64,000 nucleotides of DNA, from assembly GCA_947589095.1 (NCBI GenBank), contig CANQBX010000002.1, forward strand, positions 38,758 to 102,757. Direction: 5' to 3'. The translations under genes were made by a program, and so were the position numbers. Below the pieces are notes generated by a model, which saw only the letters and a program-made list of their open reading frames with translations, was not told the origin of the DNA and ran no database searches. The stretch comes from an uncultured Lachnospiraceae bacterium (lineage in GTDB: Bacteria; Bacillota; Clostridia; Lachnospirales; Lachnospiraceae). Positions 26,933 to 36,285 of this stretch are shown here, one piece after another (the first letter of the stretch is position 1; each line of letters starts with the position of its first letter).

Positions 26933-28312
26933 TCAATGCAGCGCCTTCTTCTTCCACCCGCCCTTCGCGTAGAAGAACGCCGTGATCAGCGCGCCCAGCA
27001 CCCAGGAAACCAGCAGCGAGACCCACAGGCAGTGATAATCTCCCTGCGGCGTCTCCGCCGTCCTGGTCGCGAACGCGATTCCATACGCCAGCGGCACACG
27101 GATCGCCACGGTCGTCAGCAGCGAGATCCACATAGGCGTGACCGTATCTCCCGCGCCCCTCATTACGCCCGACAGGCTCTGCGTCACCGCCATCGCGATA
27201 TAGCCCACGGCCAGAATATTCATCATTCGGGCGCTTAGATCCACTAACGCCTCCGTCTCCGTAAAGATTGCCATCAGATTATGTCCAAAGAGCACGATAG
27301 CCCCCGTAACCACCGCCGAAGTACAGGCCGCGATCAGCGTTCCCTGCTTCGCGCCCTTCTTCACGCGGTCAAAATCCCCCGCGCCCACATTCTGCCCGGC
27401 GTAGGTGGTCATGGCCGTTCCGAAAGAGAAATTCGGCATCATGGCAAAGCCGTCCACCCTCATAATGATCACGTTGGCGGCGATGACCATTTCCCCGAAG
27501 CTGTTGGTCAGGGACTGGACCACGACCATGGCCAGGGAGAAGATCGCCTGGGTCACGCCGGATGGCAGGCCCAGCTTGAGCACCGTCGCCATACTCCGGT
27601 TGGGCATGAAATATTTCAGCTTGAAGTCAAAGTATGCCGTCATCCTCCGCAGCTTGAACACGCACAAGATCGCCGACACCATCTGAGCGATGACCGTTGC
27701 CAGGGCCACGCCTGAGACGCCCAGCTTGAACCCGGCCACGAACCAGATGTCCAATACGATATTTAAGACCGTCGCGATCAGCAGATAGACCAGCGCCGAC
27801 ACCGAATCTCCCAGTCCGCGCAGGATACCGGTCAGGATATTATAGTAGGCCAGTCCCGCGATCCCCCACAGAAGGATCAGCAGATAGGAGGTACACCAGT
27901 CGATAATGCTGGCCGGCGTATCCAGAAGCTCCAGGATCGGCCGGATCGTCACCGAACCCACGAGCATCAGCAGGATACAGGCGGCGCCTGTCAGCACCAG
28001 GGAACTTCCGATGGTGCGGGACAGATTCTCCCGATCCTTAGAGCCATAGTACTGGGACACCATGATGCTGGCGCCCATGGAAATACCCACGAACAGAACC
28101 AGCAGAAGGTTAAAGATCGGGCTCGCGCTGCCGACGGCCGCCAGGGCATTGTCGCCCACATAGCGCCCGACGACGATGCTGTCTACCGTATTATAGAGCT
28201 GCTGGGCGATGTTGCCGATCAGCATGGGGATCGTAAACAGCACGATCTTCTCCCAGGGGCGCCCTTCCGTCATGTCTACCTGTCCAAATAATTTCTTAAT
28301 ACCTGCTAACAT
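26933..28312 (-). CDS. MATE-family multidrug efflux transporter
   Basis: A 459-residue membrane protein with twelve predicted helices in two similar halves. The typical MATE start DMTEGRPWEKIVLFTIPMLI and LYNTVDSIVVGRYVG are clear. Such pumps export organic cations or metabolites in exchange for sodium or protons. The ATG at 28312 has AAGAGG five bases upstream; a longer frame to 28363 is unlikely. The gene appears to be a single unit. Substrate cannot be told. A second MATE gene is at 56201–57598. Confidence 0.92.
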   Translation of the reverse strand: MLAGIKKLFGQVDMTEGRPWEKIVLFTIPMLIGNIAQQLYNTVDSIVVGRYVGDNALAAVGSASPIFNLLLVLFVGISMGASIMVSQYYGSKDRENLSRTIGSSLVLTGAACILLMLVGSVTIRPILELLDTPASIIDWCTSYLLILLWGIAGLAYYNILTGILRGLGDSVSALVYLLIATVLNIVLDIWFVAGFKLGVSGVALATVIAQMVSAILCVFKLRRMTAYFDFKLKYFMPNRSMATVLKLGLPSGVTQAIFSLAMVVVQSLTNSFGEMVIAANVIIMRVDGFAMMPNFSFGTAMTTYAGQNVGAGDFDRVKKGAKQGTLIAACTSAVVTGAIVLFGHNLMAIFTETEALVDLSARMMNILAVGYIAMAVTQSLSGVMRGAGDTVTPMWISLLTTVAIRVPLAYGIAFATRTAETPQGDYHCLWVSLLVSWVLGALITAFFYAKGGWKKKALH

Positions 28313-28558
28313 GAATCCTCTTCCACCTTCTAAATAGAAATAAAAATCCTGCGGCATAATCACAACAAAAGGGCCTTATGCCCCCCTGTTGTTCATTCGC
28401 TTTCCGCAGATATCCGCCGACGCGAACCATATTACATATCATATAGCTTTTATCAGGAATTGACAAGTAGAAAATGCGATTTTTACGCGACTTGATTTTT
28501 TCAGTCGTATTAAATTTTCACGAGAGATTCTCCCTGCGTCACCCTGCGATACCGCCGT

Positions 28559-29593
28559 CTACCAGTTGTTCACCGCATGCTCCGCGAACGACACCACATT
28601 TTTCACATCCAATTTCGTACCGTCGTCCAGCACCGCCGTCCCGGCGAATGTCCCGAACATCTGATGGGTACAGTTGTCCACCCACAGAAGTTTGATCTGC
28701 GTCGTCCGGTCGTACACCGGCGTAAGCGTCAGATCCAGCCTCCCGTCCAGATCCGTCAGGCGCCACGGATCCATATAGTTTTCTCCCAGATGAAACTCCA
28801 CCTTCCCCAGCTTGTGGGACGTGCCTTTATAGAAAATGATATTCTCGCTGGCGGTGTCCGTGTTGCCGAAGCCGCATCCCAAGTTAAAGCCGAACATTTC
28901 CCCGTTCAGGTAACCGGCGCCGTTGCTCCAGTACCACTCGTTGTGGAACGGCCAGACGCCCCGGCCCCAGTCCAGGATTCCGAAGGAATCGCTCCTGTCG
29001 AAATGCCATTCGTCGCAGCCTGATTTGATATAGCCTTCCGCGATCATACAGTTGATCTTATGGTTATAATAGAAGGCGTGTTCGTACTCGTCAAACGGCA
29101 GATTGATCACGATGGAATCCGGATTTTTTCGCGCCAGAAGAATGCGCGCCTCCAGATCCTTCCCGTCCTGGGCGTTCTTCCAGCGGCAGATCAGGACCCG
29201 CTTCTGGTCCCGGGTCTCGAAACGCATCATCACGCCGTTCTTCTCATAAACCAGCAGGTTGTCCTTCTCCGCGTTCTCCGGCATATGGAGCCGGCCGAAC
29301 ACCAGCGGAAGGATCAGGCTGGCGTCGATGTATTTCTCTCCCTTCACGAAATCAAACAGCATCAGGCTCACCTGGCCGGCGTAGGCCGCATGGCCGATGG
29401 TCATCTGCAGGCACAGATGATCGTTGGTCACCTGATAGAAATCCCATTCCTTAATCCTCCACGGCGGCGCCTTAATGGCGCTGCGCTTGTAGACCAGGGT
29501 ACTCCTGCGGGAAAATCCGGGGATCGGGCAGCCTTTTGCGTCCAGCACCGGGCCCTGCTCGAAAATTTCTTTTTCCAGTGATTGCTTTGTCAT
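28559..29593 (-). CDS. DUF2804 domain protein
   Basis: A 344-residue protein matching the DUF2804 pattern throughout (KGCPIPGFSRRSTLVYKRSA, IKEWDFYQVTNDHLCLQMTI, ILDWGRGVWPFHNEWYW). It has no signal peptide or membrane helices. The beta-rich sequence with lipocalin-like blocks suggests a ligand-binding or hydrolase-type barrel, but the biochemical role is not known. It follows the MFS transporter (155-bp gap), so the two may act on the same compound. The ATG at 29593 has AGGAGGAG nine bases upstream; a GTG six bases earlier is possible. Confidence 0.85.
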   Translation of the reverse strand: MTKQSLEKEIFEQGPVLDAKGCPIPGFSRRSTLVYKRSAIKAPPWRIKEWDFYQVTNDHLCLQMTIGHAAYAGQVSLMLFDFVKGEKYIDASLILPLVFGRLHMPENAEKDNLLVYEKNGVMMRFETRDQKRVLICRWKNAQDGKDLEARILLARKNPDSIVINLPFDEYEHAFYYNHKINCMIAEGYIKSGCDEWHFDRSDSFGILDWGRGVWPFHNEWYWSNGAGYLNGEMFGFNLGCGFGNTDTASENIIFYKGTSHKLGKVEFHLGENYMDPWRLTDLDGRLDLTLTPVYDRTTQIKLLWVDNCTHQMFGTFAGTAVLDDGTKLDVKNVVSFAEHAVNNW

Positions 29594-29754
29594 ATTCACA
29601 TTCTCCTCCTGTCGGACTCACCGTTTTTCACCATATACATTTATTCTGTTGAAACGACTCAGTCTGTCCCACAACATTCATTTTGTGTTATCTCAGACCG
29701 TTCTCCTACAAACACCCCGCCGCACAGTCAAAACGCTCTCTTACGAACACTTCG

Positions 29755-31041
29755 TCACACGGTTCCTGCCGCCTGTCTCTCCCTGCTCAGCCTCCCCGCT
29801 TTCCATAGCGGCGCCAGCGTCAGAAGCGTCAGAAGCGCCGAGATCGCGAACAGGCTGGGAGCCGGCACCATGCCCATGACGCCGTTCACTTCCATTTCCA
29901 CGCCGAGGCGGTTGATCACCTGCGTTGCGATAGCCGGTCCGATGATCATCGGCATGCACACGAAGAAGATCTGCTTGATCCCCTCGAACTGCCCTCTCTG
30001 CTCCTCCGGATACAGATTCTTGATCCAGGCCGTGGTGGCCTGCAGCACCAGGATATAGCCGATCCCCGCGCCGAAGATCCCGGCCAGGAGCACCGCGACC
30101 TGCTGGCTTACGCTGACCAGAAGGAGGCCGGCCGTATTGCAGGCCAAGGCCGCGCCGATCACCTGCGCCATGCGGCCCTTATCGATAAAGCGCGCAGCCG
30201 GGATCGTCATGACCGACGCCGCGATCAGCCCCACGCCCTGCAGGATACCGGTCATACCGTAGTCATAGCCCATATAATTGACGAAATAGATGGTGATATA
30301 GGGAAAATACACGTTGAACCCGATAAAATAGACCGTCATCACCAGAAATACCCAGAACAGCTCCCGGTTCCCGCGGACCGTGCTCCACTTAAAGACCGAC
30401 AGGAACTGGTGCCAGAAGCCTTTCTCATCCCGCTTCGGCCTCAGTCCCGGCGCGTCCTCAAGCGTAAACAGGCCAAGAACGCCCATGGCCGCCACGATAG
30501 CGCCCATCAGCCCGAAGAACGCGAAGAAATCGATCTGATCGATAATCACGCCGGATACTACGGCCCCGAAGATCGTGGCGAACACCGGCATCACGGCCAG
30601 AGCGCCGCCCAGCGTTCCCCGGTTGCTCTCATCGGAAATATCCGTGGTCCACGGCGAGAAGCCGCCGTCATTCCCCACGGAACCGAAGAAACTCATAACC
30701 GCGTCCATCAGCACGACGGCCGCCGCCGCGATAAACAGCGGATCCTTCGGCAGCATCTCGGTCGCGCCGAACAGGAACGTGAACAGTCCCCAGAGAATAT
30801 AACCCACGCAGATAAACGGTTTGCGCCTGCCGATCCGGTCGCCCCAGGTGCCGATCAGAAACGCGCAGAATGTGGACACAGCAGCGCTGACGCCTACCAT
30901 CCACGATACGATCGCCGGTTCCGGCGCGATCTTGTCATAGACAAATGTGTTGAACCAGGAATTCTCCACGTTCCAGCAGATCTGCCCGGTCATGCCAAGC
31001 ACCCAGATCAGCGTCCAGTTCCTGCGGCTGATCTTCTTCAT
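29755..31041 (-). CDS. MFS transporter
   Basis: A 428-residue major-facilitator protein starting MKKISRRNWTLIWVLGMTGQ, with about twelve membrane segments. The signature loop between helices 2 and 3 is GTWGDRIGRRKP. The sequence resembles the sugar/cation symporter-like MFS proteins (GGFSPWTTDISDESNRGTLG). It precedes the DUF2804 gene. GGAGGGG lies six bases before the ATG at 31041; ATGs at 31056 and 31047 are alternatives. Substrate unknown. Confidence 0.88.
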   Translation of the reverse strand: MKKISRRNWTLIWVLGMTGQICWNVENSWFNTFVYDKIAPEPAIVSWMVGVSAAVSTFCAFLIGTWGDRIGRRKPFICVGYILWGLFTFLFGATEMLPKDPLFIAAAAVVLMDAVMSFFGSVGNDGGFSPWTTDISDESNRGTLGGALAVMPVFATIFGAVVSGVIIDQIDFFAFFGLMGAIVAAMGVLGLFTLEDAPGLRPKRDEKGFWHQFLSVFKWSTVRGNRELFWVFLVMTVYFIGFNVYFPYITIYFVNYMGYDYGMTGILQGVGLIAASVMTIPAARFIDKGRMAQVIGAALACNTAGLLLVSVSQQVAVLLAGIFGAGIGYILVLQATTAWIKNLYPEEQRGQFEGIKQIFFVCMPMIIGPAIATQVINRLGVEMEVNGVMGMVPAPSLFAISALLTLLTLAPLWKAGRLSRERQAAGTV

Positions 31042-31159
31042 ACTCATCCCCTCCATCAGAAAAACAGCGCGGTCGCCCGTAACACTCTTATTTTAGCACA
31101 ATTCGAAAATTATTCCCACTGTTTTCGGATGAAATGTGAAATATTTTCTCAACAACATC

Positions 31160-31213
31160 TTGGGCGGCATATTCTTTCATGCGGACGATAACCGTACAGA
31201 ATATGCCGCCCAA
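31160..31213. other. 15-bp perfect inverted repeat downstream of the HlyD/PCD operon
   Basis: TTGGGCGGCATATTC and GAATATGCCGCCCAA enclose a 24-base loop. No T-run follows on either strand. It lies between the end of the 31246–32073 gene and the MFS promoter region; a terminator-like or protein-binding role is possible. Confidence 0.6.
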
Positions 31214-31245
31214 ACAGGCAATAATAACTTCAGGATAAACCTAAC

Positions 31246-32073
31246 TTAATAGCTCGCGCCGACGCGCTGCCGGGCCTTCTCTTCTGCCTGGTAGCGGCGG
31301 GACATGCGGAACGCGGCGTACTCGATCTGGCCGCTGTCCGCCCGCCGGAGTAGAAAAACCCCTTCTTCATCGATCACTCCGGCCACAGCCAGCAGTTCGC
31401 CATCAATCCTGACCAGTTCCCCCGATGTATCGGTGCTGCCGAACAATGCGTCGGACAGTTCCCCGGACAGGATGCAGGCGGGCATATGCCAGCTGAGAGC
31501 CGGTGTTCCTCCGGATGCGCCGGTTTCCAAGGCGTCCTTTTTCAATACCGCAGCTGCTCCCGCTTCTTTTGAGTCCTCGGCCACGCCGTCATCCACTGCA
31601 CTGCTGCCAACTGCACCGTTTCCTGCCGTGCCGCTGCCAGTCATGCCATTGCCTGCCGAACCGCTTACAACCGTACCGCTGCCGGCCGCTCGGCCACCCC
31701 CTTCCGCATACGGCAGAACATAATCTCCGGACAGGATCTTCGCCGGATATACCAGCGACGCGCTGCCGTAGACAGCGACGATCCCCGAGACCTTGCTTCG
31801 TCCGGTACTGACCGCCGTGACGGTCTGCTGTTTCTCCGTCCGCCATCCGGCCATATCCAGGATCCCGTTATAACCGCCCTTCTCCTGCTCTTCCCACGCT
31901 TTCATCTGCTCCACGCTGATATCCAGGCCCCGGCAGTCTGTCTCGACCCGGCAGGGCGACGCAAACAGATAGCCGCGGATGCCGAATGCCAGCAGGATCA
32001 GAATCCCCGCCGCCGAAAGGATCTCCGGCAGCCAGGACAGAACGCGGCGCAGAATTCCATTTTCTGTCTTCAT
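31246..32073 (-). CDS. Single-pass membrane protein with MacB-core-like domain
   Basis: A 275-residue protein. One membrane helix lies near residues 15–35, and the rest is outside. It resembles the periplasmic core domain of MacB-type ABC permeases: VSGIVAVYGSASLVYPAKIL and later CILSGELSDALFGSTDTSGE followed by VRIDGELLAVAGVIDEEG. Between them is a Gly/Ser/Ala-rich stretch (about 125–165). The C-terminal three helices of a real permease are missing. It overlaps the HlyD-like gene by 4 bp (ATGA), so the two are translationally coupled and probably partners. The assignment to the MacB core is from pattern only. Confidence 0.65.
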   Translation of the reverse strand: MKTENGILRRVLSWLPEILSAAGILILLAFGIRGYLFASPCRVETDCRGLDISVEQMKAWEEQEKGGYNGILDMAGWRTEKQQTVTAVSTGRSKVSGIVAVYGSASLVYPAKILSGDYVLPYAEGGGRAAGSGTVVSGSAGNGMTGSGTAGNGAVGSSAVDDGVAEDSKEAGAAAVLKKDALETGASGGTPALSWHMPACILSGELSDALFGSTDTSGELVRIDGELLAVAGVIDEEGVFLLRRADSGQIEYAAFRMSRRYQAEEKARQRVGASY

Positions 32074-33866
32074 CCCTGCAGATCCTCCACCGGCCTGACC
32101 CGGTCTCCGGAAATGATGACCTGATTCGAAGCCGTGATCAGCGGATCCGTATCGAAAATGGCTCCGTCCACCGCCGCCTCCGTGCTGCCCATTTCCAGAA
32201 CCGTCAGGCCCACCCGTTCCGCCTTAAATTCCTGCCCCATGACCGCGCTGCGGGCGCGGACAGCCAAACAGTAATAGCCTTCGGAGTCGCGGCGCAGAGC
32301 CGAGAGGGGAATCACCTGCTGATAGGTATCTGAGGTGCGGCGGCACTGATAGGAGGTAACCGTTCCGATAGCCAAGTTCAGATCCTCCAGATCCGCCCGG
32401 AATATGCCGGTCTCCTCGCCGAGCAGATTCATGCTGCTGATCCGTGCCTCCACAGACCTGGTGCTTCCGGGGATCGAGACAGACAGCAGATCGCCGGTCG
32501 CCAGCTCCTGTCCCTCTTTATCAAATTCCGCTTCGAAAATACGGCTTCCGGCGGCAATGGACAGGCGCTCCTCGCCGGTGCTGGTCCGCCCGGCGGTTAT
32601 TTCCTGAAGAATGACGGTTCCGTCCACCTGCGCGCACACCCGGCCCTCTCCGGCCGCGATCTCTCCGATCCTGGCCAGACGACGCGCAATGTCCCGGATC
32701 TCCATCTCCTGAAGCTGCCGGTCGATCTCCGCCAGACGCGCCTGCTGCGCGGCGCTCAGCGCCGCCTGCTTATCCTGCCGGGACGCGATATCCAGGTTCC
32801 ACTGCGCGTTCTCCACACTCTTCGTCAGTGCCTCCAGCGCGTCCTGATCCGCTTTCTCTTCTGCGTCTTCCTGCTTAAGGTCCGCTTCATAAGAATCCCT
32901 GAGCGCCTCCTGAGCGGTGGTCTCTCCGTTCATAAGCCGGTCGTACTGGATGGAAAGGGTGTCGCAACGATAGAGAATATCGCTGATTGTAAGCTCCCAC
33001 TGGCCCTTCAGTTCCTCCAGTTCCCTTTGGGCAGCGGCCAGCTGTTTCTCCAGGGCAGCGGTATCTGCACCGGCGGGTGTCCCTGAAGTTTCGGCTGATA
33101 CAGCTGCCTTTCCGGCGGACGTCTCTGTCCCCGCCATCCCGGCTGCCGCGTTTGCGCCGCTGGCCACGGGCGCGGCCGGGCTTCCTCCCTTCGCCGCCTC
33201 GATCTTCGCCTTCAGTTCATCGATCTCCTGCTGTTTCTCCTGAATCTGTCCGTCCCGCGACGATCTGGCGTTGCGCAGTTCTTTCTCCGCGCTGGCCAGC
33301 TGCTGTTCCTGGGACAGAATCAGTTCATCGTCGCTCATCGTCCTTTTTCTTTCATATTCCGCGTCCAGGTTCTTTCGGTTGACAAAATGCTCCGCCCACT
33401 GCGCATCGTACTCCTTCTGTCCTTCCGCCAGAGCCTGCTGCGCCAGCGCAAGCTCCCGCTGCGCCAGTTCCGTCTGCGTCACCGCAGCGTAAGTCTCCGA
33501 AGCCACGTCGAGGCGCTGAAGGTTCAGCTGCGCCCTCTGAAGTTCCTCTTCCAGACTCTCCTTTTCTTCAAGAACCGACGCCATCTGGAAATGGAACAGC
33601 TCGTCGCCGGTCTTCACCTCGCTGCCCGCGGACACGGACACGGACTCCACCTTAAGTCCCGGAAAAATATCGCACAGCACAGTCTCCCGCTCCTTCACGG
33701 TGCCGGTTCCGCTTATGATGGTCTCGACGCTTTTCCGCTTCGCATAAGCGGTCAGCACCTTCGGCACCGTCATGCTGTCGTAGATCCGCGAGATCAGCGT
33801 ACCGGCAAGCATAAAGAGAAAGAACCCGATCAGGATCCTCCGATACCATCTGCGCCTGTGTTCCAT
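32070..33866 (-). CDS. HlyD/MacA-like membrane fusion (adaptor) protein
   Basis: A 598-residue adaptor. An N-terminal membrane helix (about 10–28) is followed by a lipoyl-like half (ISGTGTVKERETVLCDIFPG), a very long helical hairpin (about 95–430), the second lipoyl half (GRVCAQVDGTVILQEITAG) and a beta-barrel region. The helical part contains an Ala/Gly-rich insert (about 228–270). Such adaptors normally work with an ABC transporter or RND pump. No ATPase is present nearby. GGAGG precedes the ATG. Confidence 0.85.
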   Translation of the reverse strand: MEHRRRWYRRILIGFFLFMLAGTLISRIYDSMTVPKVLTAYAKRKSVETIISGTGTVKERETVLCDIFPGLKVESVSVSAGSEVKTGDELFHFQMASVLEEKESLEEELQRAQLNLQRLDVASETYAAVTQTELAQRELALAQQALAEGQKEYDAQWAEHFVNRKNLDAEYERKRTMSDDELILSQEQQLASAEKELRNARSSRDGQIQEKQQEIDELKAKIEAAKGGSPAAPVASGANAAAGMAGTETSAGKAAVSAETSGTPAGADTAALEKQLAAAQRELEELKGQWELTISDILYRCDTLSIQYDRLMNGETTAQEALRDSYEADLKQEDAEEKADQDALEALTKSVENAQWNLDIASRQDKQAALSAAQQARLAEIDRQLQEMEIRDIARRLARIGEIAAGEGRVCAQVDGTVILQEITAGRTSTGEERLSIAAGSRIFEAEFDKEGQELATGDLLSVSIPGSTRSVEARISSMNLLGEETGIFRADLEDLNLAIGTVTSYQCRRTSDTYQQVIPLSALRRDSEGYYCLAVRARSAVMGQEFKAERVGLTVLEMGSTEAAVDGAIFDTDPLITASNQVIISGDRVRPVEDLQG

Positions 33867-34020
33867 TGATCCATACCTCCGTTATATTGCTGTCCGGCCG
33901 CCGCCTGCGCGGCTTCCGGCAAATCTGTTTCTCCGCTGTGTCCTGACTCCCGCGGGATCCCGCCGCTCACGTCACGATTCTTATGCGGAATCCTGCCGTC
34001 AGGGAGGCTCCGTTTTCACA

Positions 34021-34920
34021 TTACTCCTTCACGCCCGACGCGGCGACGCCCTGCTCCAGCTCGCTCTGACCGTTCAGGTAGAGAAGCACCGGCGGCATCA
34101 TCATCACGATACCGGCCGCGAACGCCACCGCCGCCTTCTCCTGGGCGATATTCGGCAGGTACAGCGACAGCGGCCACAGGGACATTTCCTTAAGAAACGC
34201 CACCGGCTGCTCCAGGGCGTTCCAGTTGTCGATAAAACCCAAAAGAAGTGCCGTCACGATGCCCGGATAGCCGCTGGGCAATCCCACATGGAGAAACGCC
34301 CGCAGCTCCCCGGCCCCGTCCAGATAGGCCGCCTCCAGAAGCGCCTCCGGGATGGTCTCGAAGGACTTTGTCATGATGAAGACCGGAAACGCGGCCCAGA
34401 CAGCCGGCAGGATCAGCGCCAGATGGGTATTCAGAAAATGCAGCCGGTCCAGCACCAGGTAATTGGACACCTGGGTCACCTGGAACGGAAGCACCATCAA
34501 AAGCACATAGAGAAAGAACAGCGGCTTCTTCCCCGTAAATGAAAACCGTGCGAATGCCCAGGCCGCCGGAGCCCCCACGAGGAACTGCCCCGCCAAAGCC
34601 GGGATAACCTGAATGCAGGAGTTCCAGAACATGACGTAGAAGCCCGGCGAGCGGAACAGAAGCTCCAGAAACGGTTTGACGGACGGATAGGAAGGAAGCA
34701 GCGCCGCACGGACCGTCTCACGGCCCGCCCCCAGCGGTTCGGCATAGCGGTATAGAAGTTCATCCTCCGGCATGAAGGCCGCGGCCAGCATGAGAATGAT
34801 CGGCAGCCAGACCAAAAGGCAAACGGCGGCGCAGACAGCGAGGCGAAGGCGGGCGCGGACAGCGCGGGGCAGCGGTTTTCTTTTCGCTGTGACAGAGATC
34901 TTTCTGCTTAAGTCACGCAT
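34021..34920 (-). CDS. Carbohydrate-type ABC transporter permease (MalG-like)
   Basis: A 299-residue permease with six predicted helices. The EAA loop that contacts the ATPase reads EAAYLDGAGELRAFLHVGLP. The C-terminus and helix layout match the MalG/CUT1 group of sugar importers. It follows a MalF-like permease and the solute-binding lipoprotein. No ATPase gene is in the cluster; CUT1 systems in this group often share one encoded elsewhere. GGAGGGGG precedes the ATG at 34920. Confidence 0.88.
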   Translation of the reverse strand: MRDLSRKISVTAKRKPLPRAVRARLRLAVCAAVCLLVWLPIILMLAAAFMPEDELLYRYAEPLGAGRETVRAALLPSYPSVKPFLELLFRSPGFYVMFWNSCIQVIPALAGQFLVGAPAAWAFARFSFTGKKPLFFLYVLLMVLPFQVTQVSNYLVLDRLHFLNTHLALILPAVWAAFPVFIMTKSFETIPEALLEAAYLDGAGELRAFLHVGLPSGYPGIVTALLLGFIDNWNALEQPVAFLKEMSLWPLSLYLPNIAQEKAAVAFAAGIVMMMPPVLLYLNGQSELEQGVAASGVKE

Positions 34921-35091
34921 GGTATCGCCCCCTCCCCGTTGTTTCTGCTTCTTCTCTTCTCAGTTTCACTGCCGTTGTCTGCCCTTTGTAAGGGCATGTT
35001 GCCTTCCGCGCTCCTCCGGGAAACTGCCTCTCTTATCTCCTTATTCTCTACCTAAAGCCGCCGGACGCATCGCCGCAAAGCCGATCTGCTC

Positions 35092-36156
35092 TTATCCGCT
35101 CTTTCCCAGCCTGCGAAACATAAGACGCGCCAGTCCCGCGGCCGCCGCGATCGCCAGCGCCGCCGTCACCAGCAGCATAGAGCCGGTACACATATTCTGC
35201 ACGTCCAGCGTCAGGAACCAGTGGCTGAACAGGTGGGGGATCATGTAAATGCTCATGTCCGGGTAGGAACCGGCCAGCAGATACGCCTCCCGATAGACGC
35301 GGAAGGAATTGACCACCGACAGGATCAGTACCAGACCGAAGGTTCCGGAAAGGCCCGGCAGCGTAATATAGCGCAGCCGCGCCCAGGCTCCCGCGCCGTC
35401 CACCCGGGCCGCGTCATAGAGACTTTCGGAAATGGACGCCAGTCCGGCCAGCCACAGCAGCAGGTCGTAACCTGCGTTCTTCCAGATATAGGTTATAATC
35501 AGAATCGGAAAAGCCGCACTGCTGTTAACCCAGTCATTGTCCCAGACCTTTATAACCTGCGCGGCGCCGGCCAGCCAATTCAGCAATTCATTCAGAAGCC
35601 CGTCCTGGCAGAAAACGATCTTCCAGACCAGAACCATGGCGGCCACCGGAATGACCATCGGAAGCACCAGCGTAGTCTTGTACAAGTTCCCCTTGCCGTC
35701 CCGCCGAAACACCAGAAGCGCCAGCGCGAAGGACGTAAGCATCAGAAGCGGCAGGCAGACCGCCAAAAACCGCACGGTATTCGACGCCGCCAGGCGGAAA
35801 GCGGTATTCCCGCAGACCGCCGCGTAATTCGCCAGTCCCACTCGCGTCCGCCCCATGGCGTCCAGGAAAGAGCGCCGGACCACATCGACGAACGGAACCG
35901 CCGTAAACACGACCACTCCCGCCAAGCTGGGCGCCAGGAAGAACCAGGCCGCCCGCGCCTGGCGGCGGCGTATGCCGTGCTTCTGCCGCCTTCGCCGGTT
36001 TCTGCCGCATCGACTTCTAACTCTCGCCCGTCGCCCCCGATTTCCGCGCCGCCAGCCGGCATATCCTGTCCATTTTCTCCTTCGGAGCGGTTCCTCTTCT
36101 GTCTGTTCTCTATCGTTTATTTCACTCACCGGAACCGCCCCCTTCCTCATTTTCAT
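35092..36156 (-). CDS. Carbohydrate-type ABC transporter permease (MalF-like)
   Basis: A protein of up to 354 residues. The first ~65 residues are strongly basic (RRGNRGRRARVRSRCGRNRR), unusual for this family, and may be partly untranslated. Six helices follow, with the EAA loop DAARVDGAGAWARLRYITLP, typical of MalF/UgpA-like sugar importers. The ATG at 36156 has no clear ribosome site; a GTG at 36129, preceded by AAGGGGG, is plausible. It pairs with the MalG-like permease downstream and the binding protein upstream. Confidence 0.87.
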   Translation of the reverse strand: MKMRKGAVPVSEINDREQTEEEPLRRRKWTGYAGWRRGNRGRRARVRSRCGRNRRRRQKHGIRRRQARAAWFFLAPSLAGVVVFTAVPFVDVVRRSFLDAMGRTRVGLANYAAVCGNTAFRLAASNTVRFLAVCLPLLMLTSFALALLVFRRDGKGNLYKTTLVLPMVIPVAAMVLVWKIVFCQDGLLNELLNWLAGAAQVIKVWDNDWVNSSAAFPILIITYIWKNAGYDLLLWLAGLASISESLYDAARVDGAGAWARLRYITLPGLSGTFGLVLILSVVNSFRVYREAYLLAGSYPDMSIYMIPHLFSHWFLTLDVQNMCTGSMLLVTAALAIAAAAGLARLMFRRLGKSG

Positions 36157-36285
36157 AAAGCTCTGTATCCGCTAAACAGTACATCCTGTATACTGCGAAG
36201 CCGGCTGAATACCGTTTTCTATCCTGCCGATTTCTCTTCTTTTTAGTTCTGTTTCTTTGATTGTTTTCTGATCAGCTCTGCTTCT

